Positions 8,104 to 17,605 of a stretch of DNA of 64,000 bases are shown here, piece by piece; the first letter of the stretch is position 1, and each line of letters starts with the position of its first letter. Under the pieces are notes generated by a model. The model saw only the letters and a list, made by a program, of their open reading frames with translations. It was not told where the DNA came from and did no database searches. The stretch spans positions 349,867 through 413,866 of the forward strand of contig NZ_JAOBPO010000003.1 in assembly GCF_025574485.1 (NCBI RefSeq). The letters run 5' to 3'. A program made the translations under genes and the position numbers. This stretch comes from Kordiimonas aquimaris (GTDB taxonomy: Bacteria > Pseudomonadota > Alphaproteobacteria > Sphingomonadales > Kordiimonadaceae).

Positions 8104-11001
8104 ATGCTGCCAAAGGCGTTCGATCCAGATAAGGCCACCGAGGTATACGATTCCTTGTATATGTATACACAGGAAGCGTCCTTACCTTCTCCTGATCGCA
8201 ATGTGATTGACGCTATTTTTGGCAATAGCCGATTTCTGGCGTCACTTGCCTTGCGTTATCCTCATCAAACAGTCACTTATTTGACCACAGACCCAGAAGA
8301 AAACTTTAATGACTTAATCAGTCTATTTTCAGAGCCACGTCCGGCAAAAGAAACCGACAGCAGCTTCATGGCTTTCTTGCGTGAGCAAAAAAACCAGGCT
8401 GCATTGTTGATTGCATGCGCGGACATCACTCATCGCTGGGACCTCAACAAAACAACAAACTCCCTAAGCATTCTTGCTGAAAAATGCTTATCCAGTGCCA
8501 CTGACAAAGCATTTTTCAACACTCTTGTGCGTGGAAACTTTGAATGGCCACAAGGCGTATCTTTCGAGGCTGGTAAAGAAATCGAATTTGTTCCAACAAG
8601 CATCTCTAAACATTCAGGATATTTCATCCTTGGAATGGGCAAGCTTGGTGCTCACGAACTTAACTATTCCTCAGATATTGACTTGATAGCTCTCTATGAT
8701 CCGCTGCAGGTAAAATATATAGGACGGAAAACACCTGCGGATTGCTTCATTCGCATGACGCAGGAGATTGTTCGCTACATTGATGAGCGCACCATGAATG
8801 GGTATGTTTTTCGTGTGGATCTTCGTTTGAGGCCTGACCCAAGTGCAACGCCGGTTGCTATCAACGTTTCGGCTGCCATTAACTATTATCACAGCGTTGC
8901 CGTTAACTGGGAACGGGCAGCAATGATAAAAGCCCGCTATATCGCTGGCGACGCGGTTGCCGCAAATCTGTATCTCAAAGAAATGTCTGGTTGGGTTTGG
9001 CGGCGCAATATGGATTATGAGGCGCTCAAGGACATTGCTGCGATTAAAAACCAAATTAATAGGCACTACGACACTAAGGAAACCAGTTTCGAGGGGTATG
9101 ACGTTAAACTGGGCATAGGAGGTATTCGCGAAATCGAGTTTTATGCCCAAGTAAATCAATTGTTGCATGCAGGGCGCCACCCTGCCCTGCGATTAAGAGG
9201 TACGCTCGAAACACTCGATGCCTTGGCAGCTGCTGACCTCATAAACTCAGATACCGCAACCACTTTAAGCGCGGCATACAGATATCTTAGGGATGTCGAA
9301 CATCGCATCCAAATGTTAAACGATGAACAGACACATATAATTCCTACAGACCCTGTTCAACGTGAGCGTTTAACAACATTTATGGGTTATAAAGACGCAA
9401 GCGATTTTAATGAGGAATTAAAAAAACATACACAAATTGTCAGTGCTTGTTATGACACTTTATTGCCTGAGTCCGTACTTGAAAAAACAAACCCCACACT
9501 AAAAACTCTTGCTTCCACAATGAAAGATGGCGGCTTTGAAGATATTGAAGCCGCAAAAAACATCATCAACGGCTGGCAACGTGGAAGATACAAAAGCCTG
9601 AAAACGGCAAGAGCAAGAGACCTGTTAACCGAATGCTTATCCACACTTTTAACGGCTTTGTCTGGTGGTAGCTCACCTGACAGCGCACTTGTGCGTTTTG
9701 ACTCTTTTCTGTCGCAGTTACCCGCTGGGGTTCAGCTATTTTCTCTATTAAAATCTAATCCAGCACTTTTCCGTTTATTAGGTCGTGTAATGAGTCTTGC
9801 TCCAGCGCTTGCCAGCATACTTGCAAAGTCGCCAAACTTATGGGACGCCGTGCTGGATGGTGCTTTTTTTGAGCCAATCACAAGTGGAGATGAAATGCAG
9901 AATGAACTTTCTGCACAAATTTCCACGGCGCGTGACTTCCAGGACGTGCTCGACTTAGTCCGCCGGTTTGTGGCTGAGCAAAAATTTCGTACAGGTGTGC
10001 AACTTTTGGAAGGGATTGCAGATGCGCAAGAAGTGGGGAAAGCACTCTCAGGTGTTGCGGATTATGCACTCCAAATATTGATCCCAATCGTTGAAGCAGA
10101 GTTTGCGGAAAAACACGGCACATTCGGCGATGAGCACAGTGGCATTTCAATGGTCGCCCTCGGTAAATACGGCGGTGAAGAACTAACCCATACATCAGAT
10201 ATTGATGTCATTTTTCTTTATGACACAAAAGCAACAGACAGCTTTTCAGATGGCCCCAAACCTTTGATGCCTAATGTATATTACGCCAGACTCGCTCAGC
10301 ATATTTTAACTGCTATTACGGCACTAACTCCTGAAGGACGCTTGTTTGAAGTAGATACAAGATTACGCCCATCTGGCTCACAAGGGCCATTAGCGGTTAC
10401 AGTAACGACCCTAGCAGAATACTATAAAAGTAATGCATGGACTTGGGAATTTTTGGCATTAACAAGGGCGCGTGTCATCTATGCACCCAAATCAATGAAG
10501 CGCATCATTAACAAGGTGATTACCACAGCACTAACATACCGAAAAAATGCCAAGTCACTAAAGGCAGACACAGTAAACATGCGCCAAAAACTGCGTACCG
10601 AATTTGACACAAATAATCCATTTGAAGTGAAGCATTCTGCAGGCGGTCTCGTTGATATTGAGTTCATATGTCAATATTTGATGCTAGTTAACATTAACAA
10701 GCATACAGATATTATTGACCCCAACATACTAGGTTGTATCCAAAAACTTGCGGCTTGCAATGTCTTAAACAAGGACGATGCAAAGCAACTAACAGACGGA
10801 TACATACTCCAGCAACAGGTGCAGGCCATGTTGCGTTTATGCTTGGAAACAGTGCCTGATACTCTTAATAAAATTCCAGATGAGTTAGCCAATACATTGT
10901 CAATTGCTACAGGGTACCAGAACAAAAAGGACATGCATGAAACCTTATTGAAATCGCAGTCCTTATGCCAAAAACTATATGTATCCATTGTCGAAACTTA
11001 A
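8104..11001 (+). CDS. glnE: Glutamine synthetase adenylyltransferase / adenylyl-removing enzyme
   Basis: A 965-residue bifunctional enzyme that adenylylates and deadenylylates glutamine synthetase in response to PII, tuning ammonia assimilation. Two nucleotidyltransferase domains are visible. The N-terminal de-adenylylase carries GMGKLGAHELNYSSDIDL (Asp191, Asp193). The C-terminal adenylylase carries GKYGGEELTHTSDIDV (Asp699, Asp701). GIREIEFYAQ and GGLVDIEFICQ follow the two domains at equivalent places. The frame is open to a TTG at 8098, but the ATG at 8104 has AAGG seven bases upstream. Length is normal for the family (about 950). Confidence 0.95.
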   Translation: MLPKAFDPDKATEVYDSLYMYTQEASLPSPDRNVIDAIFGNSRFLASLALRYPHQTVTYLTTDPEENFNDLISLFSEPRPAKETDSSFMAFLREQKNQAALLIACADITHRWDLNKTTNSLSILAEKCLSSATDKAFFNTLVRGNFEWPQGVSFEAGKEIEFVPTSISKHSGYFILGMGKLGAHELNYSSDIDLIALYDPLQVKYIGRKTPADCFIRMTQEIVRYIDERTMNGYVFRVDLRLRPDPSATPVAINVSAAINYYHSVAVNWERAAMIKARYIAGDAVAANLYLKEMSGWVWRRNMDYEALKDIAAIKNQINRHYDTKETSFEGYDVKLGIGGIREIEFYAQVNQLLHAGRHPALRLRGTLETLDALAAADLINSDTATTLSAAYRYLRDVEHRIQMLNDEQTHIIPTDPVQRERLTTFMGYKDASDFNEELKKHTQIVSACYDTLLPESVLEKTNPTLKTLASTMKDGGFEDIEAAKNIINGWQRGRYKSLKTARARDLLTECLSTLLTALSGGSSPDSALVRFDSFLSQLPAGVQLFSLLKSNPALFRLLGRVMSLAPALASILAKSPNLWDAVLDGAFFEPITSGDEMQNELSAQISTARDFQDVLDLVRRFVAEQKFRTGVQLLEGIADAQEVGKALSGVADYALQILIPIVEAEFAEKHGTFGDEHSGISMVALGKYGGEELTHTSDIDVIFLYDTKATDSFSDGPKPLMPNVYYARLAQHILTAITALTPEGRLFEVDTRLRPSGSQGPLAVTVTTLAEYYKSNAWTWEFLALTRARVIYAPKSMKRIINKVITTALTYRKNAKSLKADTVNMRQKLRTEFDTNNPFEVKHSAGGLVDIEFICQYLMLVNINKHTDIIDPNILGCIQKLAACNVLNKDDAKQLTDGYILQQQVQAMLRLCLETVPDTLNKIPDELANTLSIATGYQNKKDMHETLLKSQSLCQKLYVSIVET

Positions 11002-11113
11002 TGACATGATCCACAAGGTATACATTAACCGTATTACCATCATTCAATAAACACTTGCAAAACATGCATGCGACGATAGGGTCGCCGCGTTTGTTATCAA
11101 GGAGCAGAAACTC

Positions 11114-11578
11114 ATGACATTATCAATTGGTGATAAAGCACCTGACTTTGAACTGCTTGGAAACGGCGGTGACAACATTCAGCTTTCCAAATTTAAAGGC
11201 AAAAACATTGTTCTTTATTTTTACCCAAAAGATGACACGCCCGGATGCACAACTGAAGCAAAAGATTTCACATCTCTGAATGCTGATTTTACAGCCGCTA
11301 ATACTGTCGTTATTGGCATGTCTAAAGATACAGCAGCCAAGCATGACAAATTTATCGCTAAACATGATCTTTCAGTTTTACTCGCATCTGATGAAGATGG
11401 CTCAGTATTGGAGCAATACGGCGTATGGGTAGAGAAAAAAATGTACGGCCGTACTTACATGGGTATCCAGCGCGCTACCTTTCTGATTGACAAGGACGGC
11501 ATAGTTCAAGGCATTTGGCCGAAGGTAAAAGTAAAGGGCCATGCAGAAGATGTTTTATCAAAAGCCAAAGAACTGTAA
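11114..11578 (+). CDS. bcp: Thioredoxin-dependent peroxiredoxin (Bcp/PrxQ)
   Basis: A 154-residue cytosolic peroxiredoxin reducing hydroperoxides. The peroxidatic Cys45 sits in DTPGCTTEAK after the FYPKDDT motif. The resolving cysteine found five residues later in two-Cys Bcp proteins is absent, and Cys45 is the only cysteine in the protein. It should therefore work as a 1-Cys enzyme or with an external thiol. The start has AAGGAG at good spacing. It follows glnE by 112 bases and precedes the DUF455 gene by 18, so those two are probably co-transcribed. Confidence 0.93.
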   Translation: MTLSIGDKAPDFELLGNGGDNIQLSKFKGKNIVLYFYPKDDTPGCTTEAKDFTSLNADFTAANTVVIGMSKDTAAKHDKFIAKHDLSVLLASDEDGSVLEQYGVWVEKKMYGRTYMGIQRATFLIDKDGIVQGIWPKVKVKGHAEDVLSKAKEL

Positions 11579-11596
11579 GTTAGGCAAAGACAAACT

Positions 11597-12388
11597 ATGA
11601 ACACATGGGCCACCATTGGTGACGCAGCCTGTGCCGTCCTTACTACCGGGTCGGCACTTGAAAAATCGCAAATAGCGCGAAAAGCCGTTGCTGCCTGGAA
11701 GGCGGGAGAATTGAGTTTCACCTTCCCACAAAAACCGCCTACACGACCTGCCCGACCAGAAAAGCCTGAACTTTTACCCCCCAATGAAATGCCACGCCGC
11801 AGGAAAGCCGGCAATGCAAGTAATCGCCGTGCATTGTTGCATGCGATTGCCCACATTGAGTTAAATGCTATTGATCTAGCATTTGATCTTGTTGTTCGTT
11901 TTGGTGCAGATATGCCACGAAACTTCACCGATGATTGGCTTAGTGTAGGCGATGATGAAGCAAGACATTTTTCAATGCTAAGTAACCGTTTAACAAGCAT
12001 CGACAGCTTTTACGGCGACCTACCCGCACACGATGGTTTATGGCAGTCAGCAATCGATACTGCCGACAACATAGCAGCACGACTTGCTGTTGTACCAATG
12101 GTTCTTGAAGCACGCGGCTTGGATGTGACGCCGAGCATGATCAAACAATTTGAACGCGTGGGCGATCAAACTTCTGCAGATGTTTTACAAGTCATTTACA
12201 ACGAAGAGGTTGGCCACGTTGCAACGGGCTGCAAATGGTTTAACTATGTTGCCAGCTTGCAAGAAAAAGAACCTGAAACATGGTTTAAAGAATTAATAGC
12301 ATCCTACTTTCACGGCCAATTAAAACCGCCATTTAATGTACCCGCACGTAGTAAAGCAGGCATGCCTGAAAGCTATTATTCACCATAG
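11597..12388 (+). CDS. DUF455 family ferritin-like protein
   Basis: A 263-residue protein of the DUF455 (PF04305) family, whose members adopt a ferritin-like four-helix fold. Candidate di-metal ligands are visible in AIAHIELNAIDLA, DDEARHFSML, MVLEARGLD and IYNEEVGHVATG, a pattern of four Glu/His helices. The biochemical role is not established; oxidation or metal storage are only guesses from the fold. It lies 18 bases after the peroxiredoxin gene, which would suit an oxidative-stress or metal-handling role, but that is inference. Confidence 0.87.
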   Translation: MNTWATIGDAACAVLTTGSALEKSQIARKAVAAWKAGELSFTFPQKPPTRPARPEKPELLPPNEMPRRRKAGNASNRRALLHAIAHIELNAIDLAFDLVVRFGADMPRNFTDDWLSVGDDEARHFSMLSNRLTSIDSFYGDLPAHDGLWQSAIDTADNIAARLAVVPMVLEARGLDVTPSMIKQFERVGDQTSADVLQVIYNEEVGHVATGCKWFNYVASLQEKEPETWFKELIASYFHGQLKPPFNVPARSKAGMPESYYSP

Positions 12389-12559
12389 ACAGCGCACTAA
12401 ATACTACCATCAATTCAATAACTAAAAATAGCCGCTTGACGTTTCCTCAAAAAATGAGTGGAATGCAGCCAATTTTAATGATTTGTTTGGATGTGCATCC
12501 TATAAATACCTTAGGGAAACTAAAGCACAAACCAAAGCGACGCGAGCTTAGAGATTATT

Positions 12560-13858
12560 TTGCAGAAGTTATTTACATCCGCATCCAGATTTTATGCGCG
12601 CCTGCAAGAATGGCGGCTTTTGTATTTTCCTGAGCGGCAACTTTTTCTGCGCAGCGAAGGCCGCGTACGCTTTCTTACCATTCATAGCTATACGCAAGTA
12701 GCAGCGGCTACTGCTCTTTTGGTGGCCACAGGCTGGGGTGCGTTAACAAGTTATGCATATTTATCGCGTGATTTTTTAATTGAAGATAAAAACAAAACCA
12801 TTTCTGCAATGTCCGCAGACTATCAGGAACTATCAAGCGACTTTTCAGCACTGGAAGCCGAAGTTGAGCGCCGTGCCAATTTACTTGAGGAAAGACAGCA
12901 GTTTCTGCAAGAACTTATAAGCTCTGCTCCCAAGGATACCCCAAGTTTATTACCACTGCCAATTGAGGAAGCAGCAAGCGAGCAAGTTTCTCAGCCAGAA
13001 ACAGAAGCGCTTGATGATTCTGACGAAGAAATAAGTACTGAGAAGTTATCTTTCTTTGAAGAGTTCTTTGACACCTCGCCAGACGAGCTACAAACACCAA
13101 CCAACCCTGAGAGACGGAAGACTTTACTCTCTCGTTTGCAACAGCTTGAAAAAGCACAGCGCTCTGTCGCATCTCTTTTGGAAAAAGCAGTCGCTCAAAA
13201 ACTTCAGAACATTGACGAGGTTGTTCAGCCTTCTGGTGTTACTGTCGACAAGCTGCTCGCGCAGGCCGAAGGTCAAAATACGGCAATTGGTGGCCCTTTT
13301 GTTCCAGAACCATCATTTGAAGGCATCTTCACTACAACGGACGGCGTCTCATTTGAAAACTTAAGAGAAAACTTTGATCGCCTTAAGATGGTCACAAATG
13401 CGCTAGATAGTTATCCACACGGTAAACCGGCAAAAAAGTATTATGTGTCAAGCAGGTTCGGAAGCAGAATTGACCCTATAAAAAAGGTTCGTTCACGACA
13501 CTATGCTCTTGACCTTTCAGGTTGGCCCGGTGAACCAATAATGGCAACAGCTCCCGGTAAGGTAGTCAAGTCAGGCTCAGTTTGGCCATACGGTAATATG
13601 GTAGAAATTGACCACGGCAATGGCTTTCGTACCCGTTACGGGCATATGCGTAAACTGAATGTAAAAAAAGACGAAGAAGTAAAATTAGGGCAGCAGCTTG
13701 GTGAGATGGGGAGCACCGGTCGTGTTACAGGAACCCACGTTCATTATGAAGTTTGGTTCAATGGTAAAGTCATTGACCCTATGCCCTTTATGAAGGCAGC
13801 AGAACATGTTCTCGAAATCCAAGGTCGATATGAAAAAACCAGCGAACAATCAGACTAA
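12560..13858 (+). CDS. M23 family (LytM-type) metallopeptidase, membrane-anchored
   Basis: A 432-residue peptidoglycan endopeptidase or activator. One transmembrane helix (about residues 48-66) is followed by a periplasmic coiled coil (about 75-115), an acidic linker (about 130-180) and a C-terminal M23 domain. The zinc site appears intact: His314 and Asp318 in RHYALD, and His393 and His395 in THVHYE. The frame starts at TTG 12560 with a weak AGAG upstream and no better candidate. Its last 53 bases overlap the bactofilin gene, suggesting translational coupling. The pairing points to localised wall remodelling during shape or division control. Confidence 0.88.
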   Translation: MQKLFTSASRFYARLQEWRLLYFPERQLFLRSEGRVRFLTIHSYTQVAAATALLVATGWGALTSYAYLSRDFLIEDKNKTISAMSADYQELSSDFSALEAEVERRANLLEERQQFLQELISSAPKDTPSLLPLPIEEAASEQVSQPETEALDDSDEEISTEKLSFFEEFFDTSPDELQTPTNPERRKTLLSRLQQLEKAQRSVASLLEKAVAQKLQNIDEVVQPSGVTVDKLLAQAEGQNTAIGGPFVPEPSFEGIFTTTDGVSFENLRENFDRLKMVTNALDSYPHGKPAKKYYVSSRFGSRIDPIKKVRSRHYALDLSGWPGEPIMATAPGKVVKSGSVWPYGNMVEIDHGNGFRTRYGHMRKLNVKKDEEVKLGQQLGEMGSTGRVTGTHVHYEVWFNGKVIDPMPFMKAAEHVLEIQGRYEKTSEQSD

Positions 13859-14279
13859 TTCACCCCGCCCAGGCGTTGCAGCCACTCCATCAATCATTGG
13901 AGCAGACGTGCAAATTGAAGGCAATATTAAAACTATTGGCGAACTACAGCTTGACGGTGCCATTACTGGCGACCTCGTTTGTGGTGGGCTAGTTATGGGC
14001 GAAAGTGGTTCCGTTAATGGGACAATTGCCGCAGAAACAGTAACCATTCGTGGTAATGTTTCCGGACAAATCAAAGCCAAGTCAGTTCGCCTCGAAAAAT
14101 CCGCTGTGGTTGAGGGTGATGTCTATCACGAGAGCCTATCAGTTGAGGCGGGAGCTCGCTTAACAGGGCGTTTTGCTCACACCTCCGGCTCAAATCAACA
14201 GGCTACCGCAACGCCTATCAAAAATGAAACCGCAGAAACGCCTTCATTCGTAGAAGCAAAAAAAGCTGCTGCAGAGTAA
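13806..14279 (+). CDS. Bactofilin
   Basis: A 157-residue bactofilin (PF04519), a nucleotide-independent beta-helical cytoskeletal filament protein. The central region has the repeating short beta-strand pattern (VQIEGNIKTIGELQLDGAI, then GSVNGTIAAETVTIRGNVSG) flanked by a Pro-rich N-terminus and a disordered Ala/Glu-rich C-terminus. The start MFSKSK resembles other bactofilins and has GAAGG eight bases upstream, so the 53-base overlap with the M23 gene looks real. Bactofilins commonly organise peptidoglycan hydrolases or synthases, fitting the neighbour. Confidence 0.92.
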   Translation: MFSKSKVDMKKPANNQTNSPRPGVAATPSIIGADVQIEGNIKTIGELQLDGAITGDLVCGGLVMGESGSVNGTIAAETVTIRGNVSGQIKAKSVRLEKSAVVEGDVYHESLSVEAGARLTGRFAHTSGSNQQATATPIKNETAETPSFVEAKKAAAE

Positions 14280-14302
14280 CAAGCTCAACCAAAATCGAAT
14301 AA

Positions 14303-14337
14303 ATGGCCGCCGAACAATGTGTTTAGCGGCTATTTTT
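14303..14337 (+). terminator. Probable terminator after bactofilin gene
   Basis: An 8-bp stem ATGGCCGC/GCGGCTAT (one G-T pair) with a 14-base loop and a T-rich tail, 23 bases after the bactofilin stop. Confidence 0.6.
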
Positions 14338-14430
14338 GTATGCCTATTTCCAACTTCACTCAAGATTGTTCGTTTGAATATCAAGGATTAAGTCGATAAG
14401 CTTCCGGTTATTCAAACGGGGGAATGCGGC

Positions 14431-15780
14431 ATGTTGAAGACGGCTCTAACAATACTTACACTGCTCTGGTTTAGTATGGTTACTTATGCTGACCAAGAAA
14501 CAAGCAAATACCCTGATGTACTAAACATGCAAAGCCGCGCAGCCCTCAAGGACATGTGGCTTGAAGAACGCCTCAACACTGTGATGCCTCAATTGATGCG
14601 CGAAAACGGCGTTGATATGTGGGTGCTGATTGCCCGCGAATACAATGAAGACCCAGTTGCCAAAACAATGCTACCCGCCACATGGTTGTCGGCAAGGCGG
14701 CGTACAATCCTTATGTTTTACGATACAGGTTCTGAGATCGAGCGCCTTGCGGTAAGCCGGTATAGCGTTGGTCGTTTCTTCAAAGCTGCCTGGAATCCAG
14801 AGGAAGAGCCGGATCAATGGAAACGCCTGTCAGACTTAATTAACAAACGCGATCCGAAGAAAATCGTTATCAACGCATCCGACACATTTGCTTTGGCTGA
14901 TGGCATAACGCATAGCCAGCACACTGGTTTGATGAATGCGCTTGGCCCCACTCTCCAAAGCCGTGTAGTTACAGATCCCGCAATGGCGATAGGCTGGCTT
15001 GAACGCCGCACCCAGTCAGAAATGAATATATATCCCGATATTGTTGGACTTGCTCATGCGATCATTCATGAAGGCATGTCATCAAAAGTCATTACACCCA
15101 ATACAACCACAACAGCTGACCTAATGTGGTGGTTTCGCGACACGATCCGCCAAAAAGGTGTAACCGCATGGTTCCACCCAACGGTATCTATCCAGAGACA
15201 AACAATTGATAAAAACGGTCAAAAAATGACCGAGCTATTCGACCCTGAAAAAGATGACGTTATCCGACATGGAGACCTGATCCATCTTGACTTTGGTATA
15301 ACCTACATTGGCCTCAATACAGATACACAACATCACGCTTATATTCTAAAACCGGGCGAGATTGATGCACCTGCTGGCCTAAAAATGGCATTGAAAAACG
15401 GTAACCGCCTTCAGGATATTCTTACATCACACTTCGAAACAGGCGCTAGTGGGGATAACATTCTGGCAGCAACACGTGCTCAAGCAATCAGCGAAGGCAT
15501 TGAGCCAAGCGTTTATACACATCCAATAGGCTACCATGGTCATGGCGCCGGTGCGACTATCGGTATGTGGGATCAACAAGGTGGTGTCAAAGGCCGTGGG
15601 TATTACCCGCTCGTTGACAACACTGCGTGGTCAATTGAACTTTCCGCAATAACACCTGTGCCTGAGTGGGGCGGGCAAAAAGTACGTATAATGCTTGAAG
15701 AAGATGCTTTTTTTGATGGTGAAAAAGTGAGTTACATTGATGGTCGGCAAACATACTTTCACTTAATAACCAGCAAATAG
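14431..15780 (+). CDS. Secreted M24 family peptidase (Xaa-Pro aminopeptidase-like)
   Basis: A 449-residue pita-bread-fold metallopeptidase with an N-terminal signal peptide (about residues 1-20), so probably periplasmic. The C-terminal catalytic half has the M24 metal-ligand order: Asp in HLDFG, Asp in LNTDTQ, His in HPIGYHGHGAG, Glu in SIELSA and Glu in MLEEDAFF. The N-terminal half is the creatinase-like domain. Substrate is presumably small peptides, but related exported members are not characterised. The ATG has GGGGGA seven bases upstream. A symmetric terminator separates it from the convergent protease gene. Confidence 0.87.
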   Translation: MLKTALTILTLLWFSMVTYADQETSKYPDVLNMQSRAALKDMWLEERLNTVMPQLMRENGVDMWVLIAREYNEDPVAKTMLPATWLSARRRTILMFYDTGSEIERLAVSRYSVGRFFKAAWNPEEEPDQWKRLSDLINKRDPKKIVINASDTFALADGITHSQHTGLMNALGPTLQSRVVTDPAMAIGWLERRTQSEMNIYPDIVGLAHAIIHEGMSSKVITPNTTTTADLMWWFRDTIRQKGVTAWFHPTVSIQRQTIDKNGQKMTELFDPEKDDVIRHGDLIHLDFGITYIGLNTDTQHHAYILKPGEIDAPAGLKMALKNGNRLQDILTSHFETGASGDNILAATRAQAISEGIEPSVYTHPIGYHGHGAGATIGMWDQQGGVKGRGYYPLVDNTAWSIELSAITPVPEWGGQKVRIMLEEDAFFDGEKVSYIDGRQTYFHLITSK

Positions 15781-15793
15781 GCTATTCATACTT

Positions 15794-15819
15794 AAAGAGA
15801 GCAGAAAACTGCTCTCTTT
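15794..15819. terminator. Bidirectional terminator between M24 and ClpP-type genes
   Basis: A perfect 11-bp stem AAAGAGAGCAG/CTGCTCTCTTT with a 4-base loop lies between two convergent genes. The A and T ends let it work in both directions. Confidence 0.8.
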
Positions 15820-15830
15820 AATCTTGTAGG

Positions 15831-16424
15831 TTATTTCAACTCTGAGTGATCATTGATAATCTTGCCAACAATACCATACTCTAGCGCTGCATCACATGTG
15901 AGCCAGAAATCACGATCAACGTCAGCTTCAACTTTCTTCAAAGGAAGGCCCGTTGCTTCTGCAAAGATTTTATTCAACCGTGTACGCATTTGAACAATTT
16001 GTTCAGCTTGAATATTAATATTTGTCGCATCACCACGCACACCGCCACTTGGTTGGTGCAACAAAAACCGTGTATTTGGCAATGCAAAACGGTTTTCCTT
16101 ATCCGCCGCAACATAAATAAGCGCACCAGCACTAGCCACCCAACCTGTTCCTAACATTTTGACCGTAGGTTTAATAAATTTGATTGTGTCATGGATCATA
16201 TCGCCTGATTCAACATGCCCGCCTGGGGAAGAAACAATCACTGTGATTGGGTCATCAGAAACATGTGCCATTGCCATAAGGCGCTCACATACTTCCCGAG
16301 CCATTTCCTGATTTACTTCGCCTGTAACAAAAACCGTACGCGCTTCAAACAACGCTTTGGTTACCTGACTTTCAGATTTGGTTTGTTTATTGTCGCTGTC
16401 CATCCTGCAATCCACTTCTTCCAT
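15831..16424 (-). CDS. ATP-dependent Clp protease proteolytic subunit-like serine protease
   Basis: A 197-residue ClpP-family peptidase. The catalytic triad is visible: Ser98 in VASAG, His123 in LLHQPSGG and Asp172 in DRDFW. VIVSSPGGHVESG matches the oxyanion-hole region. It is more divergent than canonical ClpP and the set looks like the second ClpP paralogue common in alphaproteobacteria, so no symbol is given. An in-frame ATG at 16403 (MDSDNKQTKS) is an equally plausible start. It is last in a minus-strand run after the amidase, PBP1a and prfB genes, 24 bases downstream of prfB. Confidence 0.85.
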   Translation of the reverse strand: MEEVDCRMDSDNKQTKSESQVTKALFEARTVFVTGEVNQEMAREVCERLMAMAHVSDDPITVIVSSPGGHVESGDMIHDTIKFIKPTVKMLGTGWVASAGALIYVAADKENRFALPNTRFLLHQPSGGVRGDATNINIQAEQIVQMRTRLNKIFAEATGLPLKKVEADVDRDFWLTCDAALEYGIVGKIINDHSELK

Positions 16425-16448
16425 ACATAAATTGATCTGTTTAGTTAG

Positions 16449-17577
16449 TTACTCAATATCCGAAACTTCACCACTCTCGCCGTGCACACGCGCAGCGAGT
16501 GCTGCAGCCATAAATGGATCAAGGTCACCGTCTAATACTTTGTCAGGCTGACTTGATTCCTCTGCCGTACGTAAGTCTTTTACCATTTGATATGGTTGCA
16601 ACACATAAGACCTGATCTGGTGTCCCCAGCCAATTTCGGTTTTTTGTGCATTGACAGAATTTGCTTCTTCTTCTCGGCGGCGCAACTCTTCTTCGTATAA
16701 GCGCGCTTTCAACATGCTCATGGCTTCTGCACGGTTTTTATGCTGTGAACGCTGGTTTTGACACTGAACCACAATACCAGATGGTTGGTGGGTTATCCTC
16801 ACTGCACTATCCGTTGTGTTCACATGCTGACCACCTGCGCCTGAGGCGCGGTATGTATCAACCTTCAAGTCGCTTTCTGCAATTTCGATATCGATTGAAT
16901 CGTCAATAACCGGATACACCCAAACAGAAGCAAAACTGGTATGCCTTCGGGCGTTACTGTCATACGGCGAAATACGAACCAAGCGATGCACGCCTGATTC
17001 TGTTTTCAGCCATCCATAGACATCTTCGCCCTTAATTTGCAGCGTTGCCGTTTTGATGCCCGCTTCTTCTCCGGGCATATATTGAACAGTATCTACTTTA
17101 TAGCCGCGCTTTTCGGCCCACCGCGCGTACATCCGCAGTAACATATTGGCCCAGTCTTGACTTTCGGTTCCACCTGCACCTGAATGGATTTCGATATAGG
17201 CATCGTTGGCGTCAGCTTCACCAGACAATAACGCTTTAAGCTCTGACTTTTTGGCCTTTTCAGCTAGCATAGTCAGCTGCTCAAGCGCTTCAGCTTCCAT
17301 ATCTTCATCGCCGTCCATTTCAGACAACTCAATGATTTCAACTGTGTCAGCTAAATCCTGCTCAATCTCAACAACCGCTGTGATCGAGTCGTCAAGGCGT
17401 GTACGCTCACGCATGAGTTTCTGCGCGTTTTGTGGATCGTTCCAGAGATCCGGGTCTTCAGCAAGGGCGTTTAGCTCCTCAAGCCGTAAGTTTGCCTGAT
17501 CCCAGTCAAAGATGCCTCCTCAGCAGCGCCATCGACTGCTTGAGTTGGTCAACGGTTGCCTCAGCTTCCGCACGCAT
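16449..17577 (-). CDS. prfB: Peptide chain release factor 2, expressed by programmed +1 frameshift
   Basis: RF2 recognises UGA and UAA and triggers peptide release. The gene is in two frames. Codons from ATG 17577 to CTT 17509 (23 codons, starting [14 protein letters not shown]) end at an in-frame TGA. Skipping one base (17508) continues as [13 protein letters not shown] to the stop at 16449, giving 375 residues. The anticodon-like tripeptide is SPY (about 203-205) and the catalytic GGQ is at about 248-250, both where RF2 has them. The start has GAGGG eight bases upstream. Reading only the second frame would give a truncated 321-residue product from an internal ATG. It lies 28 bases after the PBP1a gene. 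Confidence 0.95.
17506..17520 (-). promoter_or_regulatory. prfB +1 programmed frameshift site
   Basis: On the coding strand the order is AGG AGG, CAT, CTT, TGA, C. A Shine-Dalgarno-like AGGAGG sits three bases before the slippery CTT codon, which is followed by an in-frame TGA and then C, a poor termination context. This is the arrangement of the classic prfB autoregulatory site: low RF2 slows termination at UGA and raises the shift into the +1 frame. Confidence 0.95.
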
Positions 17578-17605
17578 AAACAAATCCCTCTTCTTATACA
17601 GCGTA

